Translations under genes and position numbers: made by a program
In this document: piece after piece, positions 31,702-39,392 of the stretch
How the letters are laid out: each line of letters opens with the position of its first letter
Numbering within the stretch: the first letter of the stretch is position 1
Assembly (NCBI GenBank): GCA_017403885.1
Contig: JAFRDM010000037.1
Location: 1-48,785, forward strand
DNA: 48,785 bases
Direction: 5' to 3'
Origin: Oscillospiraceae bacterium
GTDB lineage: Bacteria; Bacillota; Clostridia; Oscillospirales; Oscillospiraceae
The notes under the pieces: model-generated
Told to the model about the DNA's origin: nothing
The model's input: the letters and a program-made list of their open reading frames with translations, nothing else
The model's database searches: none

Positions 31702-33141
31702 TCAGTAACCGACGACGACGCCCAGAACGATAAAGCCGAGCACCAGCAGAAAATTGACAAGGAAGAGCGGCGCGCTCTTGCGGATCCAGGCGAAATAGTC
31801 GACCTCGACCATCGACAGCGAGATCAGCAGCACCGGCGAGGTGGGGAAGATCACGTTCGTATAGCCGTCGCCGAAGGTGTAGAGCAGCACCAGCATCTGC
31901 TTCGACAGCCCCGTGTTGACCATCGCCAGCAGCCCCATCACGAGGATCGCCTTCGCGGTGGAGGAGGAAATGAAGAACTCGAGCAGCAGTACGATCAGAT
32001 AAATGATCAGCGCGACGAGGATCGGGCTGCGGCCCGCGATGAGCGTGTTGATGGAATTGACGATCGTGGGCAGCACGGAGCCGCGGTCAAAGACGAACTT
32101 GATCGAGGCGGCCAGCGCGATGAATACGATCGTGGGCAGCGCGCCGCCGAAGCCGCGCAGAAAGCTTTTGAGCACGAAGCGCAGATCTCCGCAGGCGACG
32201 GCGCCGGCGGCCAGACCGAAGATCAGAAAATAGGCGATCAGGATCACGACCGTGTAGCTCCGCAGAACAGGTGAGAGCGAGGACACGACGATCAGCGCCA
32301 GCGCTGCCAGCAGAAAGACGGCGTAGCTGAGCTTCAGCCGCCTCGCGCGCGCGGGGGCCTCGTCCTCCTGCCGGAGGGTCTCGGCGGCGGAGCGGCGCAG
32401 CGCTTCGTCGTGGCGGCGCGTCAGACTTGCGTTCGGATCCTTTTTCAGTCGGCGCAGATAGAAGAACAAAAAGCAGAGCAGCAGGGCGAACATGACGACG
32501 AAGATCAGGATGCGGAACCAGATGTGTTCCATCGGGTTGGCCCCGATGATCTCCGAGGCCAGCAGCACGGTGAAGGGATTCGTGATCGCTCCGGCAAAGC
32601 CGAAACCGCAGGCGAGGATGCAGCAGATGAAGCCCGTAAAGGAGTCAAAGCCTACGAGCACGCACAGCGCCGCGATGATCGGCAGCATCGTGAGCATCTC
32701 CTCGAACAGACCGAGGAAGGAGCCGAAGCAGTAAAACAGGAAGGCCGTCAGCACCAGCAGCAGACCGCGGCGGCCGCGGAAGCGATCGGACACCGCGCCG
32801 ACCAGCGCGCGGATGCCGCCGACGTCGTTCATCACCTGAAAGGCCGCGGAGATCACGAACAGGAACAGCGAAAGCATGATGAGCGTCAGTCCGTCGGAGG
32901 AGAAGAAGACCAGGATCGGCGCAAGCAGGCCCTGCCACAGCGGTATGCCGCCGAGATCGTCGCGCCGGATATAATCAAGATAGTTCGTCCCTCCGTCCGG
33001 CAGCAGGCCGAACTCGCCCTTCGGGACAAAATAGGTCAGCGCGATCGAGAAGGCAAGCAGCCCCAGCAGCAAAAGCGTGACCTGGAGGAAGGATTTCCGG
33101 GAAATGCTGATGAGCGTGGCCTTTTCTTTATGAGTTTCCAT
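31702..33141 (-). CDS. DcuC/YfcC-family carboxylate carrier
   Basis: The gene starts at ATG 33141, inside the end of the acyltransferase gene, and encodes 479 residues with 11-12 helices. Marks of the YfcC/DcuC (C4-dicarboxylate anaerobic carrier) family include the N-terminal LALTYFVPKGEF-type stretch (here SIALTYFVPKGEF), CGFGFAGAITNPFTVLLASEI and FFISSSTAKAILVMGLLA. YfcC proteins are linked to arginine/ornithine or carboxylate transport in some bacteria, but substrate cannot be read from sequence. Overlap with the upstream gene is 14 bases, implying coupled translation. Confidence 0.85.
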   Translation of the reverse strand: METHKEKATLISISRKSFLQVTLLLLGLLAFSIALTYFVPKGEFGLLPDGGTNYLDYIRRDDLGGIPLWQGLLAPILVFFSSDGLTLIMLSLFLFVISAAFQVMNDVGGIRALVGAVSDRFRGRRGLLLVLTAFLFYCFGSFLGLFEEMLTMLPIIAALCVLVGFDSFTGFICCILACGFGFAGAITNPFTVLLASEIIGANPMEHIWFRILIFVVMFALLLCFLFFYLRRLKKDPNASLTRRHDEALRRSAAETLRQEDEAPARARRLKLSYAVFLLAALALIVVSSLSPVLRSYTVVILIAYFLIFGLAAGAVACGDLRFVLKSFLRGFGGALPTIVFIALAASIKFVFDRGSVLPTIVNSINTLIAGRSPILVALIIYLIVLLLEFFISSSTAKAILVMGLLAMVNTGLSKQMLVLLYTFGDGYTNVIFPTSPVLLISLSMVEVDYFAWIRKSAPLFLVNFLLVLGFIVLGVVVGY

Positions 33142-34504
33142 CGGCGCGCTCTCCTTCCCGGCCGCTCCTTCTCTCCGCCAGCAGATCGACGGCAAGCGCC
33201 CAGCGGGCGGCTTGCTGCGGCTCTTCGGCCGGATAGAAGTAATGCAGCTCTTTTTCGTGATACAGCTCGAATTCCTCTCCGCAGGAGAAGGCGAGGGCGG
33301 GCAGCTTTTCGACGGGGATCGAAAAATCCTCCGTCTCGGAACGGTAGCGGAAAACCGTCGTGTCCAGCGTGCACTCGCCCGTTTCCCACCGGACCGGTCC
33401 GCCGTCCGCCCCAAAGATCTTCGTCCGGACGGCCGTGTGCAGGCTGAGCGTGTCCAGCTCCTCCGCCTCCATACGGCGGATCGCGTCGTAATAGCCGCCG
33501 ATCGTGCCCGGCGCGTCCGTGAAGCGATAGCGCTCGTCAAGGCGGTGGCTTTTCCCGCAGGCGCGGCAGCGGAGTTCGTCCCCCGCGCCCTCCGTCCGGT
33601 ATAGCGCGCCGCAGTCGGCGCAGCGATAGAGCAGCCCCTCCAGCCCGAGGGCTTTGCCCTTCCGCGGATAGCGTCCGCTCTCATGCAGAGCGGCGTCGTT
33701 GTACAGTTCGCCGCGAATGATCTCGTCAAGCTGCGCATCGGAGAGAGAGGCCAATTCTTCCGGCGTCAGCACGCGCCTGACGGTCAGACGGATATCGGAG
33801 GGAAAGGTCTTTTTCCGCCACTTTGGGTGCGCGTAATAGGCCCCGTCGATCCGCACGAGCACGAGCGGAGCCTTCAATCGCCGGTAGAGGGCGGCGCCGC
33901 TCTCCACGATGGGGTTGGAACGTCCGTCCGGCGAGAGACGGCCCTCGGGGAAAATGACCACGGGATAGCCCCGGCGGATCGTCCGCAGGATGCCGAGCGG
34001 GGCGGCCATGTCGGGCGTGAAAAGCTTTTTCGACAGGATACCGCCGCGCCTGGCCATGCCCTTCAGGATCGGCCGCGTGCAGTAGTATTCGTTGACAAGA
34101 AAGCTCGGGCGGCGCGGGTGCGCCATCCGGGAGATATAATAAAAGTCCTCAAAGGACTCGTGGTTGGCCAGCAGGATATACGGCGGCTCAAGCTCCCGCA
34201 GCGCGGCGTCGTCGATCTCGACGCGCTGCCGACGCCCGAGCCAGAGCCGGACGATAAAGAAAATGAGAGCGTAGGTCGTCGAGTCGGGCGTCCCCTCCGT
34301 CCCGCGGAAGCAAACGCGTCGGACGACGACAAAGCTCAGCGCGGCCGGAAGCACGGCCAGCGCGGGAGCGAGAGACGCCGGCTGCCGCGGCGGCAGAATC
34401 GCTTTAAGGAATATATATGACAAAAGCAGGATCGCCGCAGGGGCCGCAAACAAGGCGATCCACGCGCCCCTGCGCGGGCGCGGCGGCATTTTTTCATCTT
34501 TCAT
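33128..34504 (-). CDS. PlsC-like acyltransferase fused to a zinc ribbon and extra C-terminal domain
   Basis: From ATG 34504 (GAGGG upstream) the protein has 458 residues. Two hydrophobic segments (about 14-36, 45-62) anchor it in the membrane. The acyltransferase has the catalytic H-x4-D in NHESFED (114-120) and FPEGR (185-189), as in 1-acylglycerol-3-phosphate acyltransferases. Unusually, a zinc ribbon follows (Cys 295, 298, 313, 316), then about 140 residues of unknown domain rich in aromatic residues. Common PlsC enzymes stop near 240 residues. The extra part could regulate or localise the enzyme. A consensus-like promoter is at 34573-34601. Confidence 0.8.
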   Translation of the reverse strand: MKDEKMPPRPRRGAWIALFAAPAAILLLSYIFLKAILPPRQPASLAPALAVLPAALSFVVVRRVCFRGTEGTPDSTTYALIFFIVRLWLGRRQRVEIDDAALRELEPPYILLANHESFEDFYYISRMAHPRRPSFLVNEYYCTRPILKGMARRGGILSKKLFTPDMAAPLGILRTIRRGYPVVIFPEGRLSPDGRSNPIVESGAALYRRLKAPLVLVRIDGAYYAHPKWRKKTFPSDIRLTVRRVLTPEELASLSDAQLDEIIRGELYNDAALHESGRYPRKGKALGLEGLLYRCADCGALYRTEGAGDELRCRACGKSHRLDERYRFTDAPGTIGGYYDAIRRMEAEELDTLSLHTAVRTKIFGADGGPVRWETGECTLDTTVFRYRSETEDFSIPVEKLPALAFSCGEEFELYHEKELHYFYPAEEPQQAARWALAVDLLAERRSGREGERADGNS

Positions 34505-34572
34505 GGCTTGCCCTCGCACGGCGGGACCGAAGCTTTTTTCATTTCCGATCCGGCGTTTTTCCATACAAGGGA

Positions 34573-34601
34573 ATTATAGCAAAGAAGCGCGAAGGATACA
34601 A
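34573..34601 (-). promoter_or_regulatory. Sigma-A promoter of the acyltransferase-carrier operon
   Basis: On the minus strand TTGTAT (complement of 34596-34601), a 17-base spacer and TATAAT (complement of 34573-34578). The transcript would start about 60 bases before ATG 34504. Confidence 0.8.
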
Positions 34602-34673
34602 GGCTGAAGCGTCGGCTGCCGCCGGAAACCAAAAGGCTTCCCGTTCGGGTGGGACTGCGTTTCGCTTTATGGG

Positions 34674-34709
34674 GAAGAGATTCTCCCGGCGTCCGGTTCG
34701 AATCTCTTC
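34674..34709. repeat. Inverted repeat containing a tRNA T-arm-like segment
   Basis: GAAGAGATTC (34674-34683) and GAATCTCTTC (34700-34709) are perfect 10-bp inverted arms around a 16-base loop. The right arm lies in GTTCGAATCTCT (34696-34707), which is identical to 12 bases of the tRNA-Ser T-arm at 35789-35800 on the other strand. It lies at the edge of the AT-rich island. No tRNA fold is possible here. Confidence 0.5.
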
Positions 34710-34714
34710 GTGCT

Positions 34715-34750
34715 TAAAAAATGATCCCCCGCCCTGCGGCGAGAGGATCG
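34715..34750 (-). terminator. Terminator after the DnaA-like gene
   Basis: On the minus strand a GC-rich imperfect stem (GATCCTCTCGCC with GGCGGGGGATC) is followed by ATTTTTT. It lies 60 bases after the stop codon at 34810. The gap 34505-34809 holds only this, the inverted repeat and the acyltransferase promoter. Confidence 0.75.
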
Positions 34751-34809
34751 TTTTTATGGCTGAAGATTGCTGTTTCAGCAAAATGAGGTTAATCGTTGAT
34801 TGTTGACAA

Positions 34810-35556
34810 TTATTTGCCAAGAAAGAGGCGCGCTTTCTCCTGTCTACAATAGATGCGCATATACTCCAGTGCATCATTGATTAAACTCGATGAAACGACC
34901 GGGCCGGACGCAGCATTCGCTGCAATCCAGTTGATCAACCCTTCTATCAGGCGGATGTTATCGAAGTCCAGCCTTGCAATCAGATCAACTTGACTATCAG
35001 AGAGATCCAGCCCTGCATGTTTTGACTTTTGTATTACTACCTTTTTTATTAACTCAGCGTCAGGCCTTTGAATATCTGCATACAGCCCTTTATCGAACGT
35101 ATGGCGCATACTCCAGTCAATAACCGGTGACCCAACGGGCTCCTCGGTCGACGACAGCACAACCTGATGCCCAGAGTTGACACACAATTCTATGATCTCT
35201 CGAATCTTACTTTGCGTTGCCATTTTCCCCAAAAGGACATGCATATCATCAAGCAACAGCAAATCTATCGATTGAAACGAGCGCATAAAGGAATCTGCCG
35301 ACTTGTTTTTCTGGGCCTTCACAAGCGATTCAACAAGAGCAGCACACTTGGAATAGAGCGTTATCGCATGAGGATTCGCGGCCTTCACATATGTTTCTAT
35401 TGCTTTGAGAAGATGGGTTTTCCCAAGCCCTGAACGCCCATATATAAACAAGGGATTATAAAGACCGGCAAGACTCTCGGCAACAGCTTCAGCGGCCATG
35501 AATGCGAGTTTATTTGCCTTTCCCACCTGAAAAGTCGCGAAGTCATATTCATTCAT
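34810..35556 (-). CDS. Stand-alone DnaA-type AAA+ ATPase (DnaA domain III only)
   Basis: The start at ATG 35556 (GGAGG upstream) gives 248 residues. The protein aligns in pattern with the central ATPase domain of DnaA: YDFATFQVGKANKLAF... (DnaA YTFDNFVVG-N), PLFIYGRSGLGKTHLL with Walker A 40-48, Walker B LLLLDDMH (99-106), box VII Arg151 near FDKGLYADIQRPD, and sensor II Arg202 (IRLIEG). It has no N-terminal DnaB-binding domain and ends before the domain IV helix-turn-helix, so it cannot bind DnaA boxes in the usual way. Hda of Proteobacteria has this layout. Base composition is clearly AT-richer than the neighbours, suggesting transfer. Confidence 0.85.
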   Translation of the reverse strand: MNEYDFATFQVGKANKLAFMAAEAVAESLAGLYNPLFIYGRSGLGKTHLLKAIETYVKAANPHAITLYSKCAALVESLVKAQKNKSADSFMRSFQSIDLLLLDDMHVLLGKMATQSKIREIIELCVNSGHQVVLSSTEEPVGSPVIDWSMRHTFDKGLYADIQRPDAELIKKVVIQKSKHAGLDLSDSQVDLIARLDFDNIRLIEGLINWIAANAASGPVVSSSLINDALEYMRIYCRQEKARLFLGK

Positions 35557-35737
35557 GCGAGATGCCTCCAGAAAATATCCTGCGTGGATCTGAAAAGCTG
35601 TTCCTGCCACATATAATACTCGATAATGTATGCACCATGATGTTAATTCTTTCTGAATCAGTTTCTTCTGAACTTACATCTAGAGAAAATAATAACAAAG
35701 CCGCCGAATAATTGCAACATAAGGGGGCAGGTAATAG

Positions 35738-35776
35738 TAAAAGGCAGGTAATTCTATCAAAATTACCTGCCTTTTA
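35738..35776. terminator. Bidirectional terminator next to tRNA-Ser
   Basis: Perfect 16-bp arms (35738-35753, 35761-35776) with a CTATCAA loop. It directly abuts the 3' end of the tRNA gene. GGCAGGTAAT of the left arm is repeated at 35726-35735. The AT-rich stretch 35557-35737 has no gene I can support. Confidence 0.85.
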
Positions 35777-35868
35777 TGGCGGAGATGGAGAGATTCGAAC
35801 TCTCGAGGAGCTTTTGACCCCTACACGATTTCCAATCGTGCGCGCTCGACCAACTACGCGACATCTCC
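35777..35868 (-). tRNA. tRNA-Ser (anticodon GGA)
   Basis: Read on the minus strand, the 92-base gene begins GGAGATGTCGCG and ends CATCTCCG plus an encoded CCA (complement of 35777-35779). The 7-bp acceptor stem pairs GGAGATG with CATCTCC. The anticodon arm ACGATTGGAAATCGT gives GGA, reading UCC and UCU serine codons. A long variable arm, typical of serine tRNA, follows, then the T-arm GAGAGTTCGAATCTCTC. It flanks the island with the DnaA-like gene; tRNA-Ser genes are common integration sites. Confidence 0.96.
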
Positions 35869-36025
35869 ACGTGTTTGCTCAAGAACTCCGCTGTTCTGTT
35901 TTCAGCTTGCCTATTATAATTCACAAGCATGGCAAAGTCAAGGTGTTTTTTGCCCTTTTCCGGGGGATAAAAAGACTTTCGGCGGCAGAAAATAACGCTG
36001 AAGAAACGGATCGGGGAGGAACGGC

Positions 36026-36469
36026 ATGAAAATGACCAACGAGGAATACAGGCGCTATGCCGAGCGGCGCGCGCCGCGCTCGCAGACGCGGGGCGATCTT
36101 TTGCGCGCCTTTCTCTACGGAGGGGCGATCTGCTGTGTCGGCCAGTTCTTTCTCGAGCTTTACGGCTCCTTCGGGCTGGATGCCGAGACGGCCGGCACGG
36201 CCTGTTCGATCACGATGATCTTCTTCGGCGCGGCGCTGACGGCGGCGGGCGTTTACGACGATATTGCCAAACGCGCCGGAGCGGGCACGCTCGTGCCGAT
36301 CACGGGCTTCGCCAACTCCGTGGCCGCGCCCGCGCTGGAGTTCAAGACCGAGGGCTTCATCGCCGGAACGGCGGCAAAGATGTTCATCATCGCCGGGCCG
36401 GTCATCGTATACGGCACGAGCGCGGGCGTGGTCTACGGACTGATCCTGCTGCTGTTCAAAGCAGCGTGA
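36026..36469 (+). CDS. spoVAC: Stage V sporulation protein AC
   Basis: The 147-residue membrane protein matches SpoVAC, a mechanosensitive-type channel subunit that moves dipicolinic acid through the inner membrane of the developing spore. After a short charged N-terminus come four helices, with FLYGGAICCVGQFF, TACSITMIFFGAALTAAGVYDDIAKRAGAGTLVPITGFANSVAAPA and EFKTEGFIAGTAAKMFIIAGPVI. The block from about 70 to 115 is the family's strongest signature. GGGGAGG precedes the ATG. spoVAD and spoVAEb do not follow here, though they normally would. Its presence suggests a spore-former. Confidence 0.9.
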   Translation: MKMTNEEYRRYAERRAPRSQTRGDLLRAFLYGGAICCVGQFFLELYGSFGLDAETAGTACSITMIFFGAALTAAGVYDDIAKRAGAGTLVPITGFANSVAAPALEFKTEGFIAGTAAKMFIIAGPVIVYGTSAGVVYGLILLLFKAA

Positions 36470-36482
36470 GGGAGGTGTGAGC

Positions 36483-36629
36483 GTGAGCAGGGAAAAGAAA
36501 AAAACGAAGCAGAAGAAAACGCCGGTCATGACCGGCGGCGACTTCCGCGCCGTCGAACGCAGCGCTGCCGAAAACGCGCGGGAGGAGCGGCCCTCCGCCC
36601 CCGACGGCGTGAGCGGATACTGGAAGTAA
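36483..36629 (+). CDS. Small basic protein downstream of spoVAC, function unknown
   Basis: A 48-residue product from GTG 36483, with GGGAGGTG starting right after the spoVAC stop. The N-terminus is Lys-rich (SREKKKTKQKKTPVMTGGDF), the middle acidic, and the end reads DGVSGYWK. No membrane helix or known motif is visible. The good ribosome site, 13-base spacing from spoVAC and a strong terminator 10 bases after the stop support a real gene. A sporulation link is inferred only from the shared transcript. Confidence 0.55.
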   Translation: MSREKKKTKQKKTPVMTGGDFRAVERSAAENAREERPSAPDGVSGYWK

Positions 36630-36638
36630 CGGCGAAAG

Positions 36639-36666
36639 AAGCGGGCGGCCTTCGGGCCGCCCGCTT
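36639..36666. terminator. Bidirectional terminator with UUCG loop
   Basis: Perfect 12-bp arms (36639-36650, 36655-36666) closed by a TTCG tetraloop. It separates the spoVAC unit from the convergent LysR gene ending at 36670. Confidence 0.88.
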
Positions 36667-36669
36667 AAC

Positions 36670-37569
36670 TTATGTATTCTCGTCCCCGTACATCTCGGAG
36701 ATGGTCGCGCGGGTACTGCGCACGAAACTGCGAAGGATGTGTTCGCTCTGGCGCTTCGCGCTGATGACCAGTCCCAGCGAGCGGAAGCCCTGCGGCTCGA
36801 GCGGCAGCGCCTTGATGTTTGAAGCGCCGTCCTGAAGGATCAGGCGAGAGAGGATCGTCAGCCCCAGCCCGTGCTCGACCATCGAGATCAGCGCCGCGTC
36901 GTCCATGTTGGTGTAGCGCGTGCGCGGCGTCACAGGGGGCTCCGCCGCGGCGAAGAGAGGATCGATATCCATGTCAAAACCCAGCGAGGGCATCAGAAAA
37001 TCGCGGCCGGAAAAGCCCTTGATGGGGAAGACCTCGCCCTCGAACAGATCGTCCGGCGGCAGGACGGCCAGAAGCTCGTCCACATGCAGCGGATACCAGC
37101 TCAATCCCTTGAGCAGGGCGGGATGACCGCTGACAAAGGCGCAATCCAGCTCCTCTCGCTTCACGCTCTCATACATTTGCTTGATGCTGCCCACGGAGAT
37201 CGAGGCGTCGACGCCCGGGTTTTCGCGCAGGAATTCCGACAGGATCGCGGGCAGCCACTGGCGGGAGATGCTGGCGTAGGCGCCGATGCGGATGGCGCTG
37301 CGGTTCTCCTCGCGCTGCCGCTCCACGCCGCGCTCCAGCTCGTCGGCCGCGGCGACGAAGGCGCGCATAGGCTCGAGCAGGCTCTGCCCCGCGTCGGAGA
37401 GGCGCACACCGTTCTTGCCGCGCACGAGCATGCGCAGCCCCAGTTCGTTCTCGATCGAATTCATCATCTGCGTCAGCCCCGCCTGGGTGTATCCCAGCTG
37501 TGCCGCGGCAGCGGTCAGACTGCCCGTTTCCGCGGCGGCGAGCAGGGCTTTGATCTTTTTGCTTTCCAT
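36670..37569 (-). CDS. LysR-family transcriptional regulator
   Basis: The 299-residue protein has the LysR winged helix at the N-terminus (KIKALLAAAETGSLTAAAAQLGYTQAGLTQMMNSIENELG, residues 5-44). A coinducer domain follows from about 90 (AIRIGAYASISRQWLPAILSEF). It lies divergent from the sodium symporter gene at 37787, across an AT-rich 217-base region with a candidate LysR box. Control of that symporter by its substrate is the simplest reading, but is inference. Confidence 0.93.
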   Translation of the reverse strand: MESKKIKALLAAAETGSLTAAAAQLGYTQAGLTQMMNSIENELGLRMLVRGKNGVRLSDAGQSLLEPMRAFVAAADELERGVERQREENRSAIRIGAYASISRQWLPAILSEFLRENPGVDASISVGSIKQMYESVKREELDCAFVSGHPALLKGLSWYPLHVDELLAVLPPDDLFEGEVFPIKGFSGRDFLMPSLGFDMDIDPLFAAAEPPVTPRTRYTNMDDAALISMVEHGLGLTILSRLILQDGASNIKALPLEPQGFRSLGLVISAKRQSEHILRSFVRSTRATISEMYGDENT

Positions 37570-37612
37570 ATCGACGCCTTCTTTTTACAAAAACACGCAT
37601 ATCCATAAGAAT

Positions 37613-37669
37613 CTGTTATATAGTTATAATAATATACAGGTATGAAAAAAGCAAGGCCGATGTTATAAT
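37613..37669 (+). promoter_or_regulatory. Candidate LysR box and extended -10 promoter of the NSS symporter gene
   Basis: CTGT and ACAG bound an AT-rich imperfect palindrome at 37613-37639. At 37661-37669 TGTTATAAT is a full extended -10 element; the -35 is poor, as expected for an activator-dependent promoter. Transcription would start near 37676. Confidence 0.5.
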
Positions 37670-37693
37670 TTATTCACAATTAGAGTTAAGCCG

Positions 37694-37732
37694 ATACGAA
37701 CGCAGCCGATGAAAAGAGGACTGTGTTCGTAT
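37694..37732 (+). other. Leader hairpin upstream of the NSS symporter gene
   Basis: Twelve-base arms ATACGAACGCAG (37694-37705) and CTGTGTTCGTAT (37721-37732) pair with one G-T wobble around a 15-base loop. It lies in the roughly 110-base leader between promoter and ATG. No known riboswitch core was recognised. Confidence 0.5.
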
Positions 37733-37786
37733 TTACTCAACTCAAGTAAGCAAATCCACAACAATAAAAGGAAGAGAGGGTAATCT

Positions 37787-39310
37787 ATGGAAAACCAACG
37801 CGGCACTTGGGGCAGCAACATAGGCTTTCTGCTTGCTGCCGTCGGCTCTGCGGTCGGCCTCGGCAACATCTGGGGCTTCCCCTTTAAGATGGGCAAATCG
37901 GGCGGCTTTACGTTCCTGCTCGTCTACCTGTTCCTGGCGATCTTCGTCGGCCTGATCATCATGTGCGCCGAGCTGGCGCTCGGCCGCAAGACCAGAAAGG
38001 CGCCTATCGCGGCCTACCAGGCGGTCTCCAAGAAGTTCAAATGGCTCGGCTGGCTCGCGGTGCTCTCGCCGTTCCTGATCATGACCTTCTACTCGGTCCT
38101 GGGCGGCTACTGCATCTACTACATCATCATCAACCTGATCGGTATCTTCGGCGGCATGCCGGAAGGCATGAATTCCTTTGTCGCCATGATCACCAGCATC
38201 CCGGTCTCCATCGGCATCCTGCTTGCCTTCATGGCGATCTGCTTCTTCATCGTGGCCGGCGGCGTCTCCGGCGGCATCGAGAAGTTCAACAAGATCGGCA
38301 TGCCTGCTCTGTTCGTGATGCTCGTCATCATCATCATCCGCGCGCTGACGCTCCCCAACGCGGTCGAAGGCCTGAAGTTCATGTTCGTCCCCGGCTATGC
38401 GGTCAAGGGCGGCTTCATTGAAAGCGCTCCGAACTTCGTCGCCGTTCTCGGCACCGCTGGCGGCCAGATGTTCTTCTCCCTGTCTCTGGCCATGGGCGCC
38501 ATGATCACCTACGGTTCCTACCTCGGCAAGGAAGAGAACCTCGTCAAGAACTCCGGCATCATCGTCTTCGCCGATACGCTCGTCGCGCTGCTCGCCGGTA
38601 TCGCCGTTATCCCCGCGGCTGTCGCCAACGGCATCAACAACGGCATCCCCGTGAACGAGATCTCTCTCGGCGGCCCGAAGCTCCTGTTCGTCACGCTGCA
38701 GGACGTGTTCCACAACATGGGCGCCCTCGGCGGCGTGTTCGGCGTGATCTTCTACATCCTCGTTCTGATCGCGGCCATCTCCTCTGCCATCTCCCTGATG
38801 GAGGTGCTCTCGGCCCACTTCATCGACAAGGCCGCCGAGCAGGGCAAGACGCTCGAGCGTAAGGGCGTCGTGCTCAAGGTCTCCGTCGTCATCACGATCA
38901 TCGCGATCCTCGTCGCGGCCGACGGTCTCGGCTCCAACGGCTTCTCGCCCGCCGAGATCTTCAAGTCCGGCAAGGTCCTTGACTGGAACGACTGCTGGCT
39001 CGACTTCTTCGACTGCTGGTCCGAAGGCATCATGATGCCGCTTGGCGCCATGCTCATGGCCGTCATGATCGGCTGGGAGGTCGGCCCGAAACTCACGCTC
39101 GACGAGGTCGCCCACGGCGATCCCTCCGAGGCTTTCAAGAAATTCTTCACCTTCTGCATCAAGTTCGTCGTTCCCATCGTTATGGCCTTCGTTCTTGCCG
39201 GCCAGCTGATCGGCTTCTTCGGCGGCCACGACGTGCTGTTCTACATCCTCTCGGCTGTGATCCTCGCCGTGTTCTGGGTCTTCGCCGCGATGGGCAAGAA
39301 GGAAGCGTAA
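37787..39310 (+). CDS. Neurotransmitter:sodium symporter (NSS/SNF) family transporter
   Basis: The 507-residue protein has 11-12 helices with the NSS signature in the first helix, GFLLAAVGSAVGLGNIWGFP, whose unwound GLGN binds Na+ and substrate. The motif SLGGPKLLFVTLQDVFHNMG and the helix TFYSVLGGYCIYYI also fit. Bacterial relatives (LeuT, TnaT, MhsT) import amino acids such as leucine, tryptophan or tyrosine. AGAGAGGG lies upstream of the ATG. The divergent LysR gene probably controls it. Confidence 0.93.
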   Translation: MENQRGTWGSNIGFLLAAVGSAVGLGNIWGFPFKMGKSGGFTFLLVYLFLAIFVGLIIMCAELALGRKTRKAPIAAYQAVSKKFKWLGWLAVLSPFLIMTFYSVLGGYCIYYIIINLIGIFGGMPEGMNSFVAMITSIPVSIGILLAFMAICFFIVAGGVSGGIEKFNKIGMPALFVMLVIIIIRALTLPNAVEGLKFMFVPGYAVKGGFIESAPNFVAVLGTAGGQMFFSLSLAMGAMITYGSYLGKEENLVKNSGIIVFADTLVALLAGIAVIPAAVANGINNGIPVNEISLGGPKLLFVTLQDVFHNMGALGGVFGVIFYILVLIAAISSAISLMEVLSAHFIDKAAEQGKTLERKGVVLKVSVVITIIAILVAADGLGSNGFSPAEIFKSGKVLDWNDCWLDFFDCWSEGIMMPLGAMLMAVMIGWEVGPKLTLDEVAHGDPSEAFKKFFTFCIKFVVPIVMAFVLAGQLIGFFGGHDVLFYILSAVILAVFWVFAAMGKKEA

Positions 39311-39352
39311 ACTCAAAAGAAGCGAACTTAGCTTTCACTCCTATATTCAAGC

Positions 39353-39392
39353 AAAAAACAAGAGACCTCCTCCGGGAGGTCTCTTGTTTTTT
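39353..39392. terminator. Strong intrinsic terminator after the NSS symporter gene
   Basis: Perfect 18-bp stem (39353-39370, 39375-39392), loop TCCG, ending in six T. It separates the symporter from the hyp operon. Confidence 0.95.

Noticed and set aside
33142-33738. N-terminal extension of the DcuC/YfcC-like carrier by 199 residues
   Set aside because: The extension is Arg/Ser-rich, lies within the acyltransferase coding region in another frame and lacks a ribosome site. The start at 33141 fits the family.
34674-34709. A second tRNA gene suggested by GGTTCGAATC
   Set aside because: No acceptor, D or anticodon arms can be built around it; only the T-loop-like stretch is present.
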